A program made the translations under genes and the position numbers. The notes under the pieces are model-generated. The model was not told where the DNA came from. It did not search any database and saw nothing but the letters and a program-made list of their open reading frames with translations. A stretch of 64,000 nucleotides of DNA, taken from NCBI GenBank assembly GCA_016490735.1, contig JAEMWC010000093.1:743501-807500 (forward strand), given 5' to 3'. Source of the DNA: Pachyseris speciosa (lineage: Eukaryota > Cnidaria > Anthozoa > Scleractinia > Pachyseridae). This document shows, piece after piece, positions 11,990 to 23,397 of the stretch (the stretch's first letter is position 1; each line of letters opens with the position of its first letter).

Positions 11990-12503
11990 ACATATGAATG
12001 CCAAAGACAGATCATATAAATACCCAGCGTTATCTGATCGGAGATTTTATTGGAATCTTCGCTCATTTAGTACAACACTCATCTGGTTTCTAATGAAAAG
12101 AAATACATCGGAATAAAGTAAAATAATCATCGGATAAAGTTTCCCATCAATATAAAGAATAATTTTAACAGCGAATGCACACTCCCAGTGGAGTTTTAAT
12201 ATTCAACATAAGCATAACATCTCACCGACCGAACAAGAGTCTTTCAATCTGTATTCTTTATGCTACTCTTACTTTGTCCTGTGGAAAGAATTCTCGCGAA
12301 CGAACAGCAAGCTACAACCCTGCTGTATCGCTGGACGAAAGGCAAACACAAAAGCGTGCTTTGAGCTGAGCGATGCTGACCCTGATCTCCGAACACTTTC
12401 CGAACGGAAATTACGAAGATACTCCGAATTACACTCCCACTTACGCACTGTCCCACACTCAAAGGCCGTAACATAGTGGCTAGGCCTCTTACGAGGCCTC
12501 TTA
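11990..12503. other. Intergenic, no supported feature
   Basis: Nothing recognisable apart from possible downstream debris of the Penelope remnant. Short open frames on both strands show no conserved motif. Confidence 0.35.
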
Positions 12504-12816
12504 AGGCGCTGTTACACTGCAATGTTTGGTGCAACTTGTGTCGCAACGCCATTGCGAGACAAGTTGCACGAAACATTGTATCAAGTGAAACATACCCTGC
12601 AACGGCCAAAATCGTTGCGAGACAATTTGCACGAATTGTTGCCGAAAGTAGAACTCGATTCTACTTTCTGCAACGGTTCGTGCAACTTGCAATTGTGTCG
12701 CAACGATTTCGGCCGTTGCAGGGTATGTTACACTTGGTACAATGTTTCGTGCAACTTGTCTCGCAATGGCGTTGTGACACAAGTTGCACCAAACATTGCA
12801 CAGTGTAACAGCGCCT
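12504..12816. mobile_element. 313-bp palindromic MITE, PIF/Harbinger-like
   Basis: Inverted repeat over nearly its full length. The tips are AGGCGCTGTTACACTG and its complement, flanked by TTA on both sides (12501-12503 and 12817-12819). Internal repeats of GTGCAACTTG and TCGCAACG produce open frames in all directions that are not genes. It adjoins the Penelope remnant on its right. Confidence 0.75.
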
Positions 12817-12819
12817 TTA

Positions 12820-13202
12820 GAAGAGTTTGTCCTCAGAAGTCTTAAAGCCTCTCGTTTCACAAATCCCCTCCTAATACCAGGTTGGTGACAGGATGAGAAA
12901 TGTGTATATTGAAATGTCTCAGTAGGCTTGAAATGGGTTCGCACATCAAGAACTGATGCTGTTTCGAATCGTGCGCCTTTGTATATGATAGTGTCCAAGA
13001 AAGTTATTTCAGTTTCTGAAACTTCAGCCGTGAATTTAATTATTGGGTGGTGTTTGTTTGCTTCAGTCTCAATGAACTGTGTTATATCTCCTCTGTTTAT
13101 GTTTCAGAGGGAGAAAATGTCGTCTATGTAGCGTTTCCAAACGAGCGGCTTAATCACGCTTTGGCTTAAGTGTAAACTTTATGAATTCTGGGCATAATAA
13201 AG

Positions 13203-13265
<63 letters not shown>

Positions 13266-13314
13266 ATATATCTATCTGTCTGTCTGTCTGTCTGTCTATC
13301 TATGTATCTATCTT

Positions 13315-13379
<65 letters not shown>

Positions 13380-13570
13380 ATATTTCTGTTTCGACTTTTG
13401 CCATGAAGATATTGGCGAGGGCAACAGCCATTTTCGTCCCCAGAGCAGTTCTATGTGTTTGGAGATTCTGTATGAAGGACAACACAAACGCATCAAAATG
13501 GCAAAGAAAGTCGTTTAACTCACCTTCAGAACCCGCCCTTTTGAACAATCGAAAATGTGCTTCGGACTAG
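12820..13570 (-). pseudogene. Penelope-like reverse transcriptase remnant, split by a microsatellite
   Basis: Minus-strand frames show, in order, [20 protein letters not shown] (near 13450-13390), then after the TATC repeat KPLVWKRYIDDIFSL (near 13150-13100), FTAEVSETEITFLDT, and THFKPTETFQYTHFSSCH ending in REALRLLRTNSS near 12825. These are typical of the Penelope-like reverse transcriptase, with YIDD at the catalytic site. There is an in-frame stop shortly after YIDDIFSL. The microsatellite at 13203-13384 interrupts the frame, and the MITE at 12504-12816 directly follows the last recognised residues. Confidence 0.75.
13203..13384. repeat. (TATC)n microsatellite, about 182 bp
   Basis: Long TATC repeat with a short variant block of TGTC units near 13275-13298. 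It lies inside the Penelope remnant. Confidence 0.95.
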
Positions 13571-13683
13571 AGTCCAGTTCCCGTCTAAAATATAAATTGT
13601 CTAAAGTGAACTATGCCCCCACCCCCTGGGGGCTAGTAAGTCGTCTGAGCACTTGCAAATCCCCATGTACGCCCCACGTCTTC

Positions 13684-13711
13684 CCGGGGTTGGGGGGGGG
13701 GGGGGGGATGG
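13684..13711. repeat. G-tract, possible quadruplex-forming
   Basis: A run of about 16 G with flanking GGGG blocks, close to a C-rich and G-rich symmetrical patch at 13615-13630. Confidence 0.7.
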
Positions 13712-14099
13712 GGTTTCCAATGACAAGTGCATTATTATTGCGTTCGACGAAGGAGAACGCGTTCTAATCTCTTGGTGGTCCTGTGGTTTCTTGGGTGTTT
13801 TGTATACCTTTCGTCGCCATTTTGAATTCCTGAAATACGTCAAATGTTCGTGCGATACTGCCTATGGAGGCCGGTTCTGGTCAAAATTCTGATAATAAAA
13901 TTGCTCCGCAAGTCAGTTTTTTCAGTCACTGTTGTACCTTTTAGTGGCCTGTTGTGTATTTTTATTGGTGGTACAAAACAGATTTTCTTGGTGTATTCCA
14001 AATTATATATTTTTAGCAGCATGAATTACTTTTTTTTGTACAAAGGTGTGGTTAATATTTTTTTGTAGGTTCTACGAATGAATTTTTCACTTGCGCTAA

Positions 14100-14205
14100 G
14101 AATTATTTTTGATTGATACTGCGAATTATTTTTTACTAGTACTGCGAATTATTTTTTCAATGGTGCTGTGAATTATTTTTCGCGGTATGGTGAATTAATT
14201 TTTTG
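14100..14205. repeat. Subterminal tandem repeats, left arm
   Basis: About four to five units of roughly 24-28 bp with core GCGAATTATTTTTT followed by ACTAGTACT or a variant. The matching block in the right arm (about 17890-18065) has about seven units, so copy number differs between the arms. Confidence 0.7.
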
Positions 14206-15390
14206 GCCTACAATACATTGCGGGCTTGTGATTTGAGGGCGACTGGCTCGAGTGTTCGTCTTCCTTTGCGGCCATTTTGAAAGTTGTGCGACTAGAGGAG
14301 TGCTTTCCAAGAGAATGCTAAGGCGAAACATTGTCAGAGAAAGAAACGAAATAGGTTTTCACCTTTTCTTAAAAAATACGAAAGGAGCTGATAGTCTGTG
14401 CCCAAGTGATGAGGTTTTCTGGACCAAGGATTTAATAGAGGAGACTAAACAGCGGCTGCAAGATTCGTATGTACACAACTCCCGATCTATAAACCGTTTT
14501 TGAGCATGAAATGTCTGCCCAAATAAACAATCCCCTTCCTGATTATTTGCGTTGTTTGAAGAGCTATGTGCAATCTTTTGAAGGACTTCTTGTTTCTTGT
14601 GAAACTGCTGCATCAAATACAGAGAATTCTGTTTCATTTTATACTCAAACAAGTCAAAGAACTCCATTTGATGGTAGCTTCTGTAACTTGTTGGGTTGAG
14701 TGATTTGGTTCGGTGTTTTTTTTTGGGGGTCTTCAAGTGATATCCACTCGTACTCTAAATAGTGTTTCCCGAAACTTAGCGATGCCTCAATACCCTTATT
14801 TTCAGCTATGGGAAAGTGTAACAAAAATTTACTTCCACCTGACATTTGTTATTTTAGTTTTTCATTACATTTTATTAATAAAAACATTGTTGTCAATCCA
14901 AGTATCATTTTTCTCTTTTCTTTAGGGAAATTCAAAGTATGGTTTTCTGAAAAATACCAACTCATAACACAGGAATTAGGCTGTAGACCTCAGACTTGAG
15001 CACTGTGGCTCATGATCTGTACAATTAATTCCCAAATTGTTGCAATTCTTGTATTCTTGCAGTGTTCACTACTTTAGGTCATTGTTCTGAGCTTTTTTGT
15101 AAGGAAAAAAGAAATGCAAAAGAAATACAAAAGGATGAGAAAGAAGATAAAAGTTGCAACCATTTAACCCCTGGGTCATTGCCACTCTTACTGTTGATGA
15201 AAAAGAAAGTAGAAAACATGGAGTGGACTCTGAATGAAGGACAACAGACTTCTCATCACAAAACATGGACCACTGAATGTAAACTAGTTACAAAAGCAGA
15301 TCTTTGTTCCTTTTTTTTTCTTTTTTGGCAGGGAGGGGAGTGAGGGTGGTGGCTAACAACATCTTTTAATCTTCCAAAGTAGGTGTTTTG

Positions 15391-15526
15391 CAGCCTAGTC
15401 CCTAGGCATTCTCTCTTGCCCCCCTTGCCTGCGCAAAGTCTGGGAAGGAGTGGGCGAGTCTGTCTTGGTGACATCACCGCTGACAGTTGGGTTTGACCAA
15501 GCCGAGAACGTCTGGGGACTAGGCTG
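15391..15526. mobile_element. 136-bp MITE with 9-bp target duplication
   Basis: Tips CAGCCTAGTCCC and complement. It is flanked by a perfect 9-bp direct repeat GGTGTTTTG (15382-15390 and 15527-15535). The 9-bp duplication fits Mutator-like elements. It is nested inside the 13863-18298 element, so it is younger than that insertion. The sequence around it, 14700-16300, shows no other recognisable coding segment. Confidence 0.75.
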
Positions 15527-16318
15527 GGTGTTTTGATGGATTGTGAGTCTTTTTTACATCTGTCTTCTCTCTCTGTTATCATGGAATACAATTTTGTGAA
15601 ATGTCCATTTTTTAATGGCCTGATTGAAAAATGAGTGACTCAGTGCACCACAGGATTGAAATCTAAGGCAATGCACTTCTCAGCCTCTAAGTTCTAGTCT
15701 AAATCTAGGATGAATTGTCAAAATTAAGTTCAAATCCTTTCTCCATGAAACAGAAACAAAATGAGTCTTAAAATAAAATCAATATTTGACTCAAAGAAAT
15801 CCTTGATTTAAATATTGCAACCAGGTCCATTGGGTATTCCATTGACTTCTATTCTTCAGTTTCTTCCTCATTCAAAAGGAACAATGACATGTGCTCAACG
15901 TTCCCAAGGACAATAACTCAAAACCATTGCCTAGGCAATACTCCATTTTAATGTAATTAAACCTCATTTACATTTTTCCAGCTTTTTCACACTTCTTTTT
16001 TGTATTTTAATTCTCAAATTTCCACACCCTCTTTGTATATATTTGTTTGCGCGTTACATTTTTCATTCATTAAAGGCTGTACACTGATAGCCGAAAGCTT
16101 ATGTTTTAATCTTTTTTTTAACCAAAGAACGCTTTTTACTTCAATGTCTTATCCTGTTACAGCTCTATTTTTACTCGCTCCCAAGGTAGTTGTTCTGACC
16201 TTGATTATGGTCATTTTGAAATGGATCTGGCAGTTACATCCTTTGCTCTACTGTGAGCATTAAGGTTGGTAGATCAATGTGTACCTGGTGGCCTTCATCA
16301 TTCACTGTGGCTGATTCA

Positions 16319-17400
16319 TCAGGGTTCCATTTCATCTACAGTAAGTGCAGTGTGTTGAGAACTTACGTTCTGCAGCAAACCACTTGTCCACAGTTGTAGA
16401 GGGGATTTATTGTGCTCTGTTAACACTGGCCTTTGATTCATTTGATCTACAAATTTGCCAAGATACTTATTGACTTTCAGTAAGTATATGTAATGTAGAC
16501 AAAACAGAACCATCTTTTTTTTTCATCAAATAACTTTGCTTAAAAACACAGGATGCCTGCATAAACATCCCTATGAGCTCTTTCTATCCGGCAATTGTGA
16601 ACAGCAGATCCAGTGATAATACCCTCTTCTCTCCAACATGAACTGAGCAACAAGAACATTCTCCATTCCATAATCACATCTTGCCCTTGATGGCAAATGA
16701 TAGGTTTTCGTGCTCTCCTCAAAAAGTCGCAGTACAGTCCCAGCTCTGTTATTGTCACAGCATCTGCAATGGGTAATGAAACATGAAAATCCATCAATAA
16801 AAACATGAACTATGAGTTTCCATCGGATTAGCTTGTGGGCCAAATCAAAGTGCCACAGTTCGTTTGGTGTTGGAACATTGTACTTTCAACGATAAATTAC
16901 CATTCTATAGCAGTGCCTACAGGGTGTAACCATCATAAAAAGCTGCTCACCCTCCAAGGATTCAATAAATCTTCTTCTACCAATATTTGATGTGAGAAAT
17001 CCGCCATTGTTGACGTTTGTATCAGCTGCAGTTATTTCTCTGTAGATTTCGTCTGCCTAGTGATCAGATTTGTCTGAATATTGTTCAAAATCATCACTTA
17101 TTCCAAACTCGCTTCGTCTCCCTTGAAGCGTAGATACACTTGTGTGAAGCAGCTGGGCTACTTTTTCCCATAAAAAATGTATAGAACGCAAATATTCTAT
17201 TTGTTCCTTCCTTGTGTTCAAAGCCGGTTTTCCAGGTCCTTGACCCTCCAGTCTTTGACTTGTTCCAGGATTAAATGAAGCAGAATTCTCTGACGTACTT
17301 GATGCAGCAGTTTCACAAGAAACAAGAAGTCTTTGAAGAGATTGCACATAGCTCTTCAAACGACGCAAAGCTCAGGAAGGGGATTGTTCATTTGGGCAGA
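16319..17400 (-). pseudogene. Degenerate integrase-core (DDE) transposase
   Basis: Several minus-strand frames line up with an rve-like integrase family found in metazoan transposons. At 17370-17060 is an N-terminal helix-turn-helix region ending EFGISDDFEQYS. At about 16870-16540 is the catalytic core with ELWHFD (first Asp), RCDYGMEN (second Asp) and NCRIERAHRDVY (Glu). At about 16510-16320 is a C-terminal part with EHNKSPLQLWTSGLL. Stops and frameshifts separate the blocks, so the protein cannot be made. It is distinct in sequence from the intact transposase at 60499-61707 but has the same architecture. Confidence 0.75.
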
Positions 17401-17562
17401 CATTTCATGCTCAAAAACGGTTTATAGATCGGGAGTTGTGTACATACGAATCTTGCAGCCGCTGTTTAGTCTCCTCTATTAAATCCTTGGTCCAGAAAAC
17501 CTCATCACTTGGGCACAGACTATCAGCTCCTTTCGTATTTTTTAAGAAAAGGTGAAACCTAT

Positions 17563-17743
17563 AGACCGAATGCAAAAATGGCTGCCTTTAAATTATTCTT
17601 TTGTTCGTATTCAAAATAGCCTGACTAACCTCGTTTTTGAGATAAAAATTCTAAAGAATTTGTTATCCCGAACGAGGTTAGTCAGGCTATTTTAAATACG
17701 AACAAAAGAATAATTTAAAGGCAGCCATTTTTGCATTCGGTCT
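17563..17743. mobile_element. 181-bp nested hairpin MITE
   Basis: Tips AGACCGAATGC with arms of about 70-75 bp, flanked by AT on both sides (17561-17562 and 17744-17745). The corresponding place in the left arm of the 4.4-kb element (near 14352) is uninterrupted, which shows the empty site and confirms the borders. Confidence 0.85.
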
Positions 17744-18305
17744 ATTTCGTTTCTTTCTCTGACAATGTTTCGCCTTAGCATTCTCTTGGAAAGCACTCCT
17801 CTAGTCGCACAACTTTCAAAATGGCCGCAAAGGAAAACACTCGAGCCAGTCGCCCTCAAATCACAAGCCCGCAATGTATTGTAGGCCAAAAAATTAATTC
17901 ACCATACCGCGAAAAATAATTCACAGCACCATTGAAAAAATAATTCGCAGTACTAGTAAAAAATAATTCGCAGTATCAGTCAAAAATAATTCGCATACTA
18001 GTAAAAAATAATTCGTAGTACTAGTAAAAAATAATTCGCAGTATCAATCAAAAATAATTCTTAGCGCAAGTGAAAAATTCATTCGTAGAACTTACAAAAA
18101 AAATATTAAACACACCTTTGTACAAAAAAAAGTAATTCATGCTGCTAAAAATATATAATTTGGAATACACCAAGAAAATCTGTTTTGTACCACCAATAAA
18201 AATACACAACAGGCCACTAAAAGGTACAACAGTGACTGAAAAAACTGACTTGCGGAGCAATTTTATTATCAGAATTTTGACCAGAACGGGCCTCCATATA
18301 CTGCC

Positions 18306-20301
18306 CACCTCACCTCACCTCGCCCGAGTGATCGTTTGCAGGAAGGCGAAGCATGTACATGTGCACAGACAACATGCTTGCACGTACGCACTTGAAAACC
18401 GAAAGCTTTTTTGTTCCTGTAAGCAAACTCTTGGTTGGAAGAACTTTTCGTCTTTGTTATTCATAGCTGTGATCGGTAAGCCGGAAGCGAAGATGTGTGT
18501 TCAGTGTGTTGTGTTGACATGAACTGAATATTTGCATATGTAGTTGTAATGAGATACCCCAGTGATTTCAAGATCGAAGGTTACTTGATAGGCAACCACA
18601 GCTTGTAAATTAATTTTACTTGCATCACTTCGAACGCACTTTCTGAGCTTTGATTATTAGTAGTTATGATGATGATTATCATTTTCGCCTCAAACAATAG
18701 GTGCTTATTAAAAATTGCTAAGCTAAGTAAAATAATGGAGGCCGGGCATTCAAAAGCGTCAATTTAGCACCATGCAACGGATGCTCACATAATAATCAAC
18801 TCAAGTCAAGTTTATTGTGCCTATACAATCTCACCAGCTAGTTTGTAGGTATAACACAGCAGCGCGAGTTTTATTTGAAATTTCAAGTATGATTTCAGAC
18901 CAAAATTGCACTACACGAAGTTCCCAGTTACCACCTTATTACACAGGCTTTTTGAAATCACATTTTTTTATTTTAGTTCTACCTTTTATTATTCCGTTTT
19001 TCATTTTGATGGGTTAAAAAGGATGCGCTGATTTAGAGCAAAAAAAATACTGCTATTCGTGAATAAATTGCACTGTTGAGAGCCAATCAGATTGCAAGGA
19101 TCACGGCAATGATTTCAAAATGGGTGTAATTAAACTAAAAAAAGTAAGTATTAAACAGACAGGTAGACAGGGTCAAACAGTAGATGCCGAGGAAACACAC
19201 TGACATTCATTTCTCCCCCAGCCACAGCTACCTAATGGCAAACATTGTGACAATATCTGTGGGTAAGGGCCAGTTTCATTCGTTGTCCTTGCCCATTTTA
19301 CGTTTGCCTCTAAGCGTTAGTATTGTTCTCTTATCCAGTTCCTTCCATGGTTTTGCATCGCCCAACGTTTTATTTTTATTTTATTCTATTATTTTTTTTT
19401 TTTTAACGAGAACTTTTAATGTAACAGCAATGTAACAGAAACAAATTACATGTACAAACCAATTACAAGAGCACGATACACGAAAAAAAAATGAAGAGTG
19501 GTGCAATTTATTAATATACTTACAGAATTTTTAGATAATTACAAAATTGTCGCATATTTTCCAATAGATTGCCCATCAGGGGAATAGGAAAAAAAAAGAC
19601 AAATTAAAGGCAGTCAACGAAAGGAGTCCATTATAAGGTGTCTCCCGCTTTTGTCTCTATTGTAAGTTTAGATTTGACAAGACGTAAAAAGGAGGCAAAA
19701 TTTGGTGACGTTTTGTCCAATTTGGCTTGCCATATATGATAACGTGCTAACAGGAAACAATAGTTTAATTGAAGCGCATATTTTGCATGAGATTCCGGCC
19801 TCAGGCGTTTTAGGGGAGTAAGGGGGGCGTACTTTTTCTATTAGAGTGCCTTGGTGACCAGAAATTGTACTCACAGTTTTTCCCTTTTTTTCAAAGAGAA
19901 AAATAAATTAATCTTAGTGAAAACGGACGATGTCGAAGTGACAAATTGCTGATAATTCTCAAGGTAATGGTGACAGAGGGTGGCATTGCAGACAGGCAAA
20001 ACTCAAGTTGGCAAAAACAAATTTAAAGTGGCCCAGGAAATTAGCACACAGTCATAGCAGATCTTAGCCTATTCCCTTTAGGCAAATTTAATAGGTGTAT
20101 TTAAATGATCTGAGCTAGTAATTCAGCCAAGAAAAGCAACTATGAACTTGAAATTCTAACATTTTGATTGAAATGACCTGTGATGAGGCAAAGCCCACAG
20201 GCTTAGTGCACTAATTTCCTTATAACCCTTACTTTCCTTCTTATAACTCCTTGACTCTATTTATCAGCCAGTGGGCTTTGCACTGGTTTTATAGTGCACT
20301 A
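18306..20301. other. Intergenic, no supported feature
   Basis: AT-rich sequence with short homopolymers (for example T near 19390-19405). The frames here have no recognised domains or splice context. Confidence 0.4.
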
Positions 20302-20476
20302 TAGTGGAACCTCAATTTAACGAAGTGCCAACGGACTAGGGAAATTGGTTCGATTATCGAGGGTTAATTATATCAAAGTCCTTTTCCATACATTTCAAAA
20401 AGGTCGGGCTGAAGAATATTGTTTGTTATACAGAGGACTTTGTTATATAGAGGCTCATTAAATTGAGGCTCCACTG
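20302..20476. mobile_element. 175-bp MITE, pogo/Tigger-like
   Basis: Ends YAGTGGARCCTCAATTTAA in inverse orientation, with TA on each side (20300-20301 and 20477-20478). This matches the Tc1/mariner superfamily and the CAGTnnAnCCTC tip style of pogo/Tigger elements. Confidence 0.65.
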
Positions 20477-20830
20477 TAGTCTCCTTCTGATAACCCTTAC
20501 AGGATTCGCTCTATTTTAATCATTCAGGAAGAATTTTGCTTTGGTGTTGCAGTCTGAACAAAAAACCGTACCCTTAAAGGCTAGAATGAAAAGAGTGGAC
20601 GTTAGAGAGTTTCTTTACTTTATTTTCAAGCCCCAGATGGTTAGAAAAAAGTTCCTGTATTTACATGATAGAATAGAACTGGAATAATAATTGAGGAGCT
20701 CCATGCAAGAAGGGTGTAAGTTATGATTTGGGCTTAAAATCCAAATTTGCCTAAAATTTGCTCTCCTTTGGCCAAGAGACCAGTTATCACATCACTTATA
20801 CCCTTCTTGCCCCCAACCCTTCAATTATAA

Positions 20831-21055
20831 AGGCCCTGGCAAACAAGGACACATTGTTTTTACATTGCAGACACAAATGTTTCCCTGCTTGCCCACACGC
20901 ACAATATTTGTTGCAGACACAAAATTTGTGTCCTCAACAAATGTTTCCTAGTTTTGGAAACACAACATTTGCTATGTGTTCCAGTTGTTTGTTCACCCAA
21001 GAAACATCATGAGCAACAACGTGTCCACAACAATGCGTCCTCGTTTGCCAGGGCC
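20831..21055. mobile_element. 225-bp MITE, PIF/Harbinger-like
   Basis: Tips AGGCCCTGGCAAACAAGGAC and near-complement, TAA at 20828-20830 and 21056-21058. Internal ACACAAATGTTTCC-type repeats. The remaining sequence to 21620 shows nothing recognisable. Confidence 0.7.
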
Positions 21056-21620
21056 TAATACATGTTAAACGTTTTTTGGAAAACTTCTGTCAATTCTTAA
21101 GAATAACTTGTATTTCTTGTTGTCTTGTAAAAGTAACATTTTTCACAAATATCTATCTTTATTTCATTTTCTGTTCAATAATTTTGACTATGTAGTTAGC
21201 CAAAGTTTCTCCACGGCATGTCTTTTTCACAGGATAACTCCAAGCCAGTTGATGGTTTGCTGTACTAAAACAACTCCTTTCATAGGCCTCTGTTCAGAAT
21301 GTTGAAGACAACGCGGCAATATCATCTAAACTGGCCAATAAATACAACATTTTGATAAAAAACCCTGTTCACAGCCCTTTATAACCTGCCTTATCAAGCA
21401 CCTCACAAATGTGTTGAATCATTTGAAACTGAAATAATTTGAAATTGAAATCTTGTGATGGGTAATAAAAATGCAAGAACTGCTACAGGTGAATTAGCCA
21501 TCTTGCAATTGGCTGACAACAGTGGCTTAAAAAGAGAAGCCACAAATTTACAAATAAGCAACAAAAACTTTTATCAAGTTACAGAGTTATAGTGTGCAGA
21601 ACAATGAAATGCTTTAATTG

Positions 21621-21626
21621 TTTATT
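21621..21626 (-). terminator. Polyadenylation signal of the GFOD-like gene
   Basis: AATAAA on the minus strand (TTTATT on plus), 37 bp past the stop codon. Confidence 0.5.
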
Positions 21627-21662
21627 TTGAATTGGAGACCTTGCTCGAAGAGTACATTGATG

Positions 21663-23397
21663 TTACTGGGTCATCATCCTCCGCAAGACTGGTGATGTGT
21701 ATTCTTTTTCATCAGGTATCTCTTTCTGTTGTTCTTTGGCAATTTGTACCATCTCCTCTGAACTCATGGTTGATTTGTCAGATTCTTTAACGCTGATAAA
21801 ATTCACTTGGCACCATGAGCCTGTCCTGCTGGACTCAATAATTCCATCAAGCACAGAGCGAGTGTGTAGACCTGAAAGCACACACAGAGAGAAAGTTTCT
21901 TATAGAAATAACCAAAAGTAGCACTGCCAGCTGCACAACTCAAATAAGTTAATATCTTCATGATTTTTCCCACAGCAACTGTCTGTACTTTCCAGGTGAG
22001 AGAACAAATCATGACTGCTTAAAAAACATAATAAGAAATAATGACATGGGAGGAACATTGACAACTTTTAACCCAAATTTTCCTAGCAATACAAGAAAAG
22101 TAGATCATTATTTTGCTTGACTAAACAAAATAATTATATCAACTATTCTTTTAATGACTAGTTTTTTTGAGTTGCTAAATAACAGCTATGAATCAGAACA
22201 AAATCTTGAAAGTAATAAGGATTTCAATAAGCAATACTGAAAAGATTTAAATTTCCAACTATTTACATATTTAATTTATTTAAAAAATTACAAAAAAATA
22301 AAAAAAATATTTAATTTATTTACATTGCCTTTTATTGACTCAATTAAATAATATTATTTTTACTAACCATCTTCAAAGGAAGCTGCGCTAGAAATAGTTT
22401 GCAAGTCTGCAATTCTGCGATCATCTTTATTGAGAGACTCTTCAAAGGCCCTTTTAATCTCTGACACCCATGCTTCAAGGCCTGTTAGGAAAATACTGGG
22501 TGGAAGTTTTTCCACGTTATATAACCCTGGAATACGAGCTACGTCACCATAAATAAGTTCCTCTTTCCCACCATTCTTCATCCCGTACAAGTTGCCGTTT
22601 CGGGCAATAAGCTGACCTTTAGTACCATATATGGTAAGAGTTTGAGAATAACGTCCTGGTATGTGGGAATTGAGAGTGACAGTTGCAAAAACCCCTCCAT
22701 CCAGTTTCATCTGAAAAGCTGTATAATCATCACTAGAAATGTGTCGAAAGCTTGAGATTCTATCTCTTTGGGTGACAAACGTTTTCAGAGTACCGTGCAC
22801 TTCCACTGCCCTCTGACTGGTCAAGAAGGAGACAATGTCGATAATGTGTGCACCAACATTTGCCAACACACCTCCACCCATGGCCTGGTCACACAGCCAG
22901 TTGTAACGGTTGCTTAGCAACGAGCCCATTTCAATCTTACACTCACAGATTAAGGGTTCCCCGCAGAAGTCTTCCTCCAAGTATTGCTTCATTTTCATGA
23001 AGGCTGGGAGAAATCTAAGCTCGTGTCTGACAAGGGATAACAGTTTGGGATAATACTGCGCGGCATTCACCATCCGAACTGCTTCTTCTCTGCTCAGGCC
23101 AGCGGGCGAATCACACAAGACATGTTTACCAATGGAAAGAGCTTTAACTGCCACCTCTGCACGAACATGAGGTGGGCATAACACGCAAACCAAATCCACA
23201 TCTTCTCGAAGGAGAAGCTCATCAATTTTACACGTATGAAACGGAACCTTAAACTCTACAGCCATTTCCTGGGCTTGCTGCTTCGACGATCCCCAAACTC
23301 CACTAACGGTAAACCCAGCCGAGCGCAGAAGCGGCAAAAGTATACGAGACGAATTTCCCGTGTCAACTACACCGACAGAAGGAAGCATCTTGACCAT
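21663..23397 (-). CDS. Glucose-fructose oxidoreductase domain-containing protein (GFOD1/2-like), two exons
   Basis: Member of the GFO/IDH/MocA oxidoreductase family; the physiological substrate of animal GFOD proteins is not known. Exon 1 is 23397-22368 and exon 2 is 21871-21663, joined at a phase-1 GT-AG intron inside a Gly codon, giving 412 residues (vertebrate GFODs are about 385-390). The N-terminal Rossmann fold starts at residue 5 with a weakened glycine motif (GVVDTGNSS). The usual EKP motif with its catalytic Lys is replaced by CDSP (95-98), as in the GFOD subgroup. The C-terminal domain has MGGGVLANVGAHIID (173-187). Ends with a short Glu/Lys-rich tail not seen in vertebrate GFODs. 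A second Met at codon 4 is an alternative start. Confidence 0.93.

Larger units (their letters stand above)
13863..18298. mobile_element. 4.4-kb DNA transposon with long inverted arms and a dead integrase-type transposase
   Basis: Ends begin TATGGAGGCC and are flanked by a 7-bp direct repeat TACTGCC (13856-13862 and 18299-18305). The arms are about 13863-14662 and 17256-18298, the right one longer because of a 181-bp nested hairpin and extra subterminal repeat units. Both arms carry the same 5' part of the transposase region, inverted. The centre holds the degenerate catalytic part on the minus strand and another nested MITE. The simplest reading is that one end of an integrase-type transposon was duplicated in inverse orientation before or during insertion. 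Confidence 0.8.

Noticed and set aside
12244..12998. Overlapping 110-165 codon frames around the MITE and Penelope remnant
   Set aside because: They cross the palindromic MITE and arise from its inverted repeats. Only the part above 12820 on the minus strand reads as reverse transcriptase.
13181..13570. 129-codon frame with a SIYL repeat
   Set aside because: It is the translation of the TATC microsatellite plus antisense Penelope sequence.
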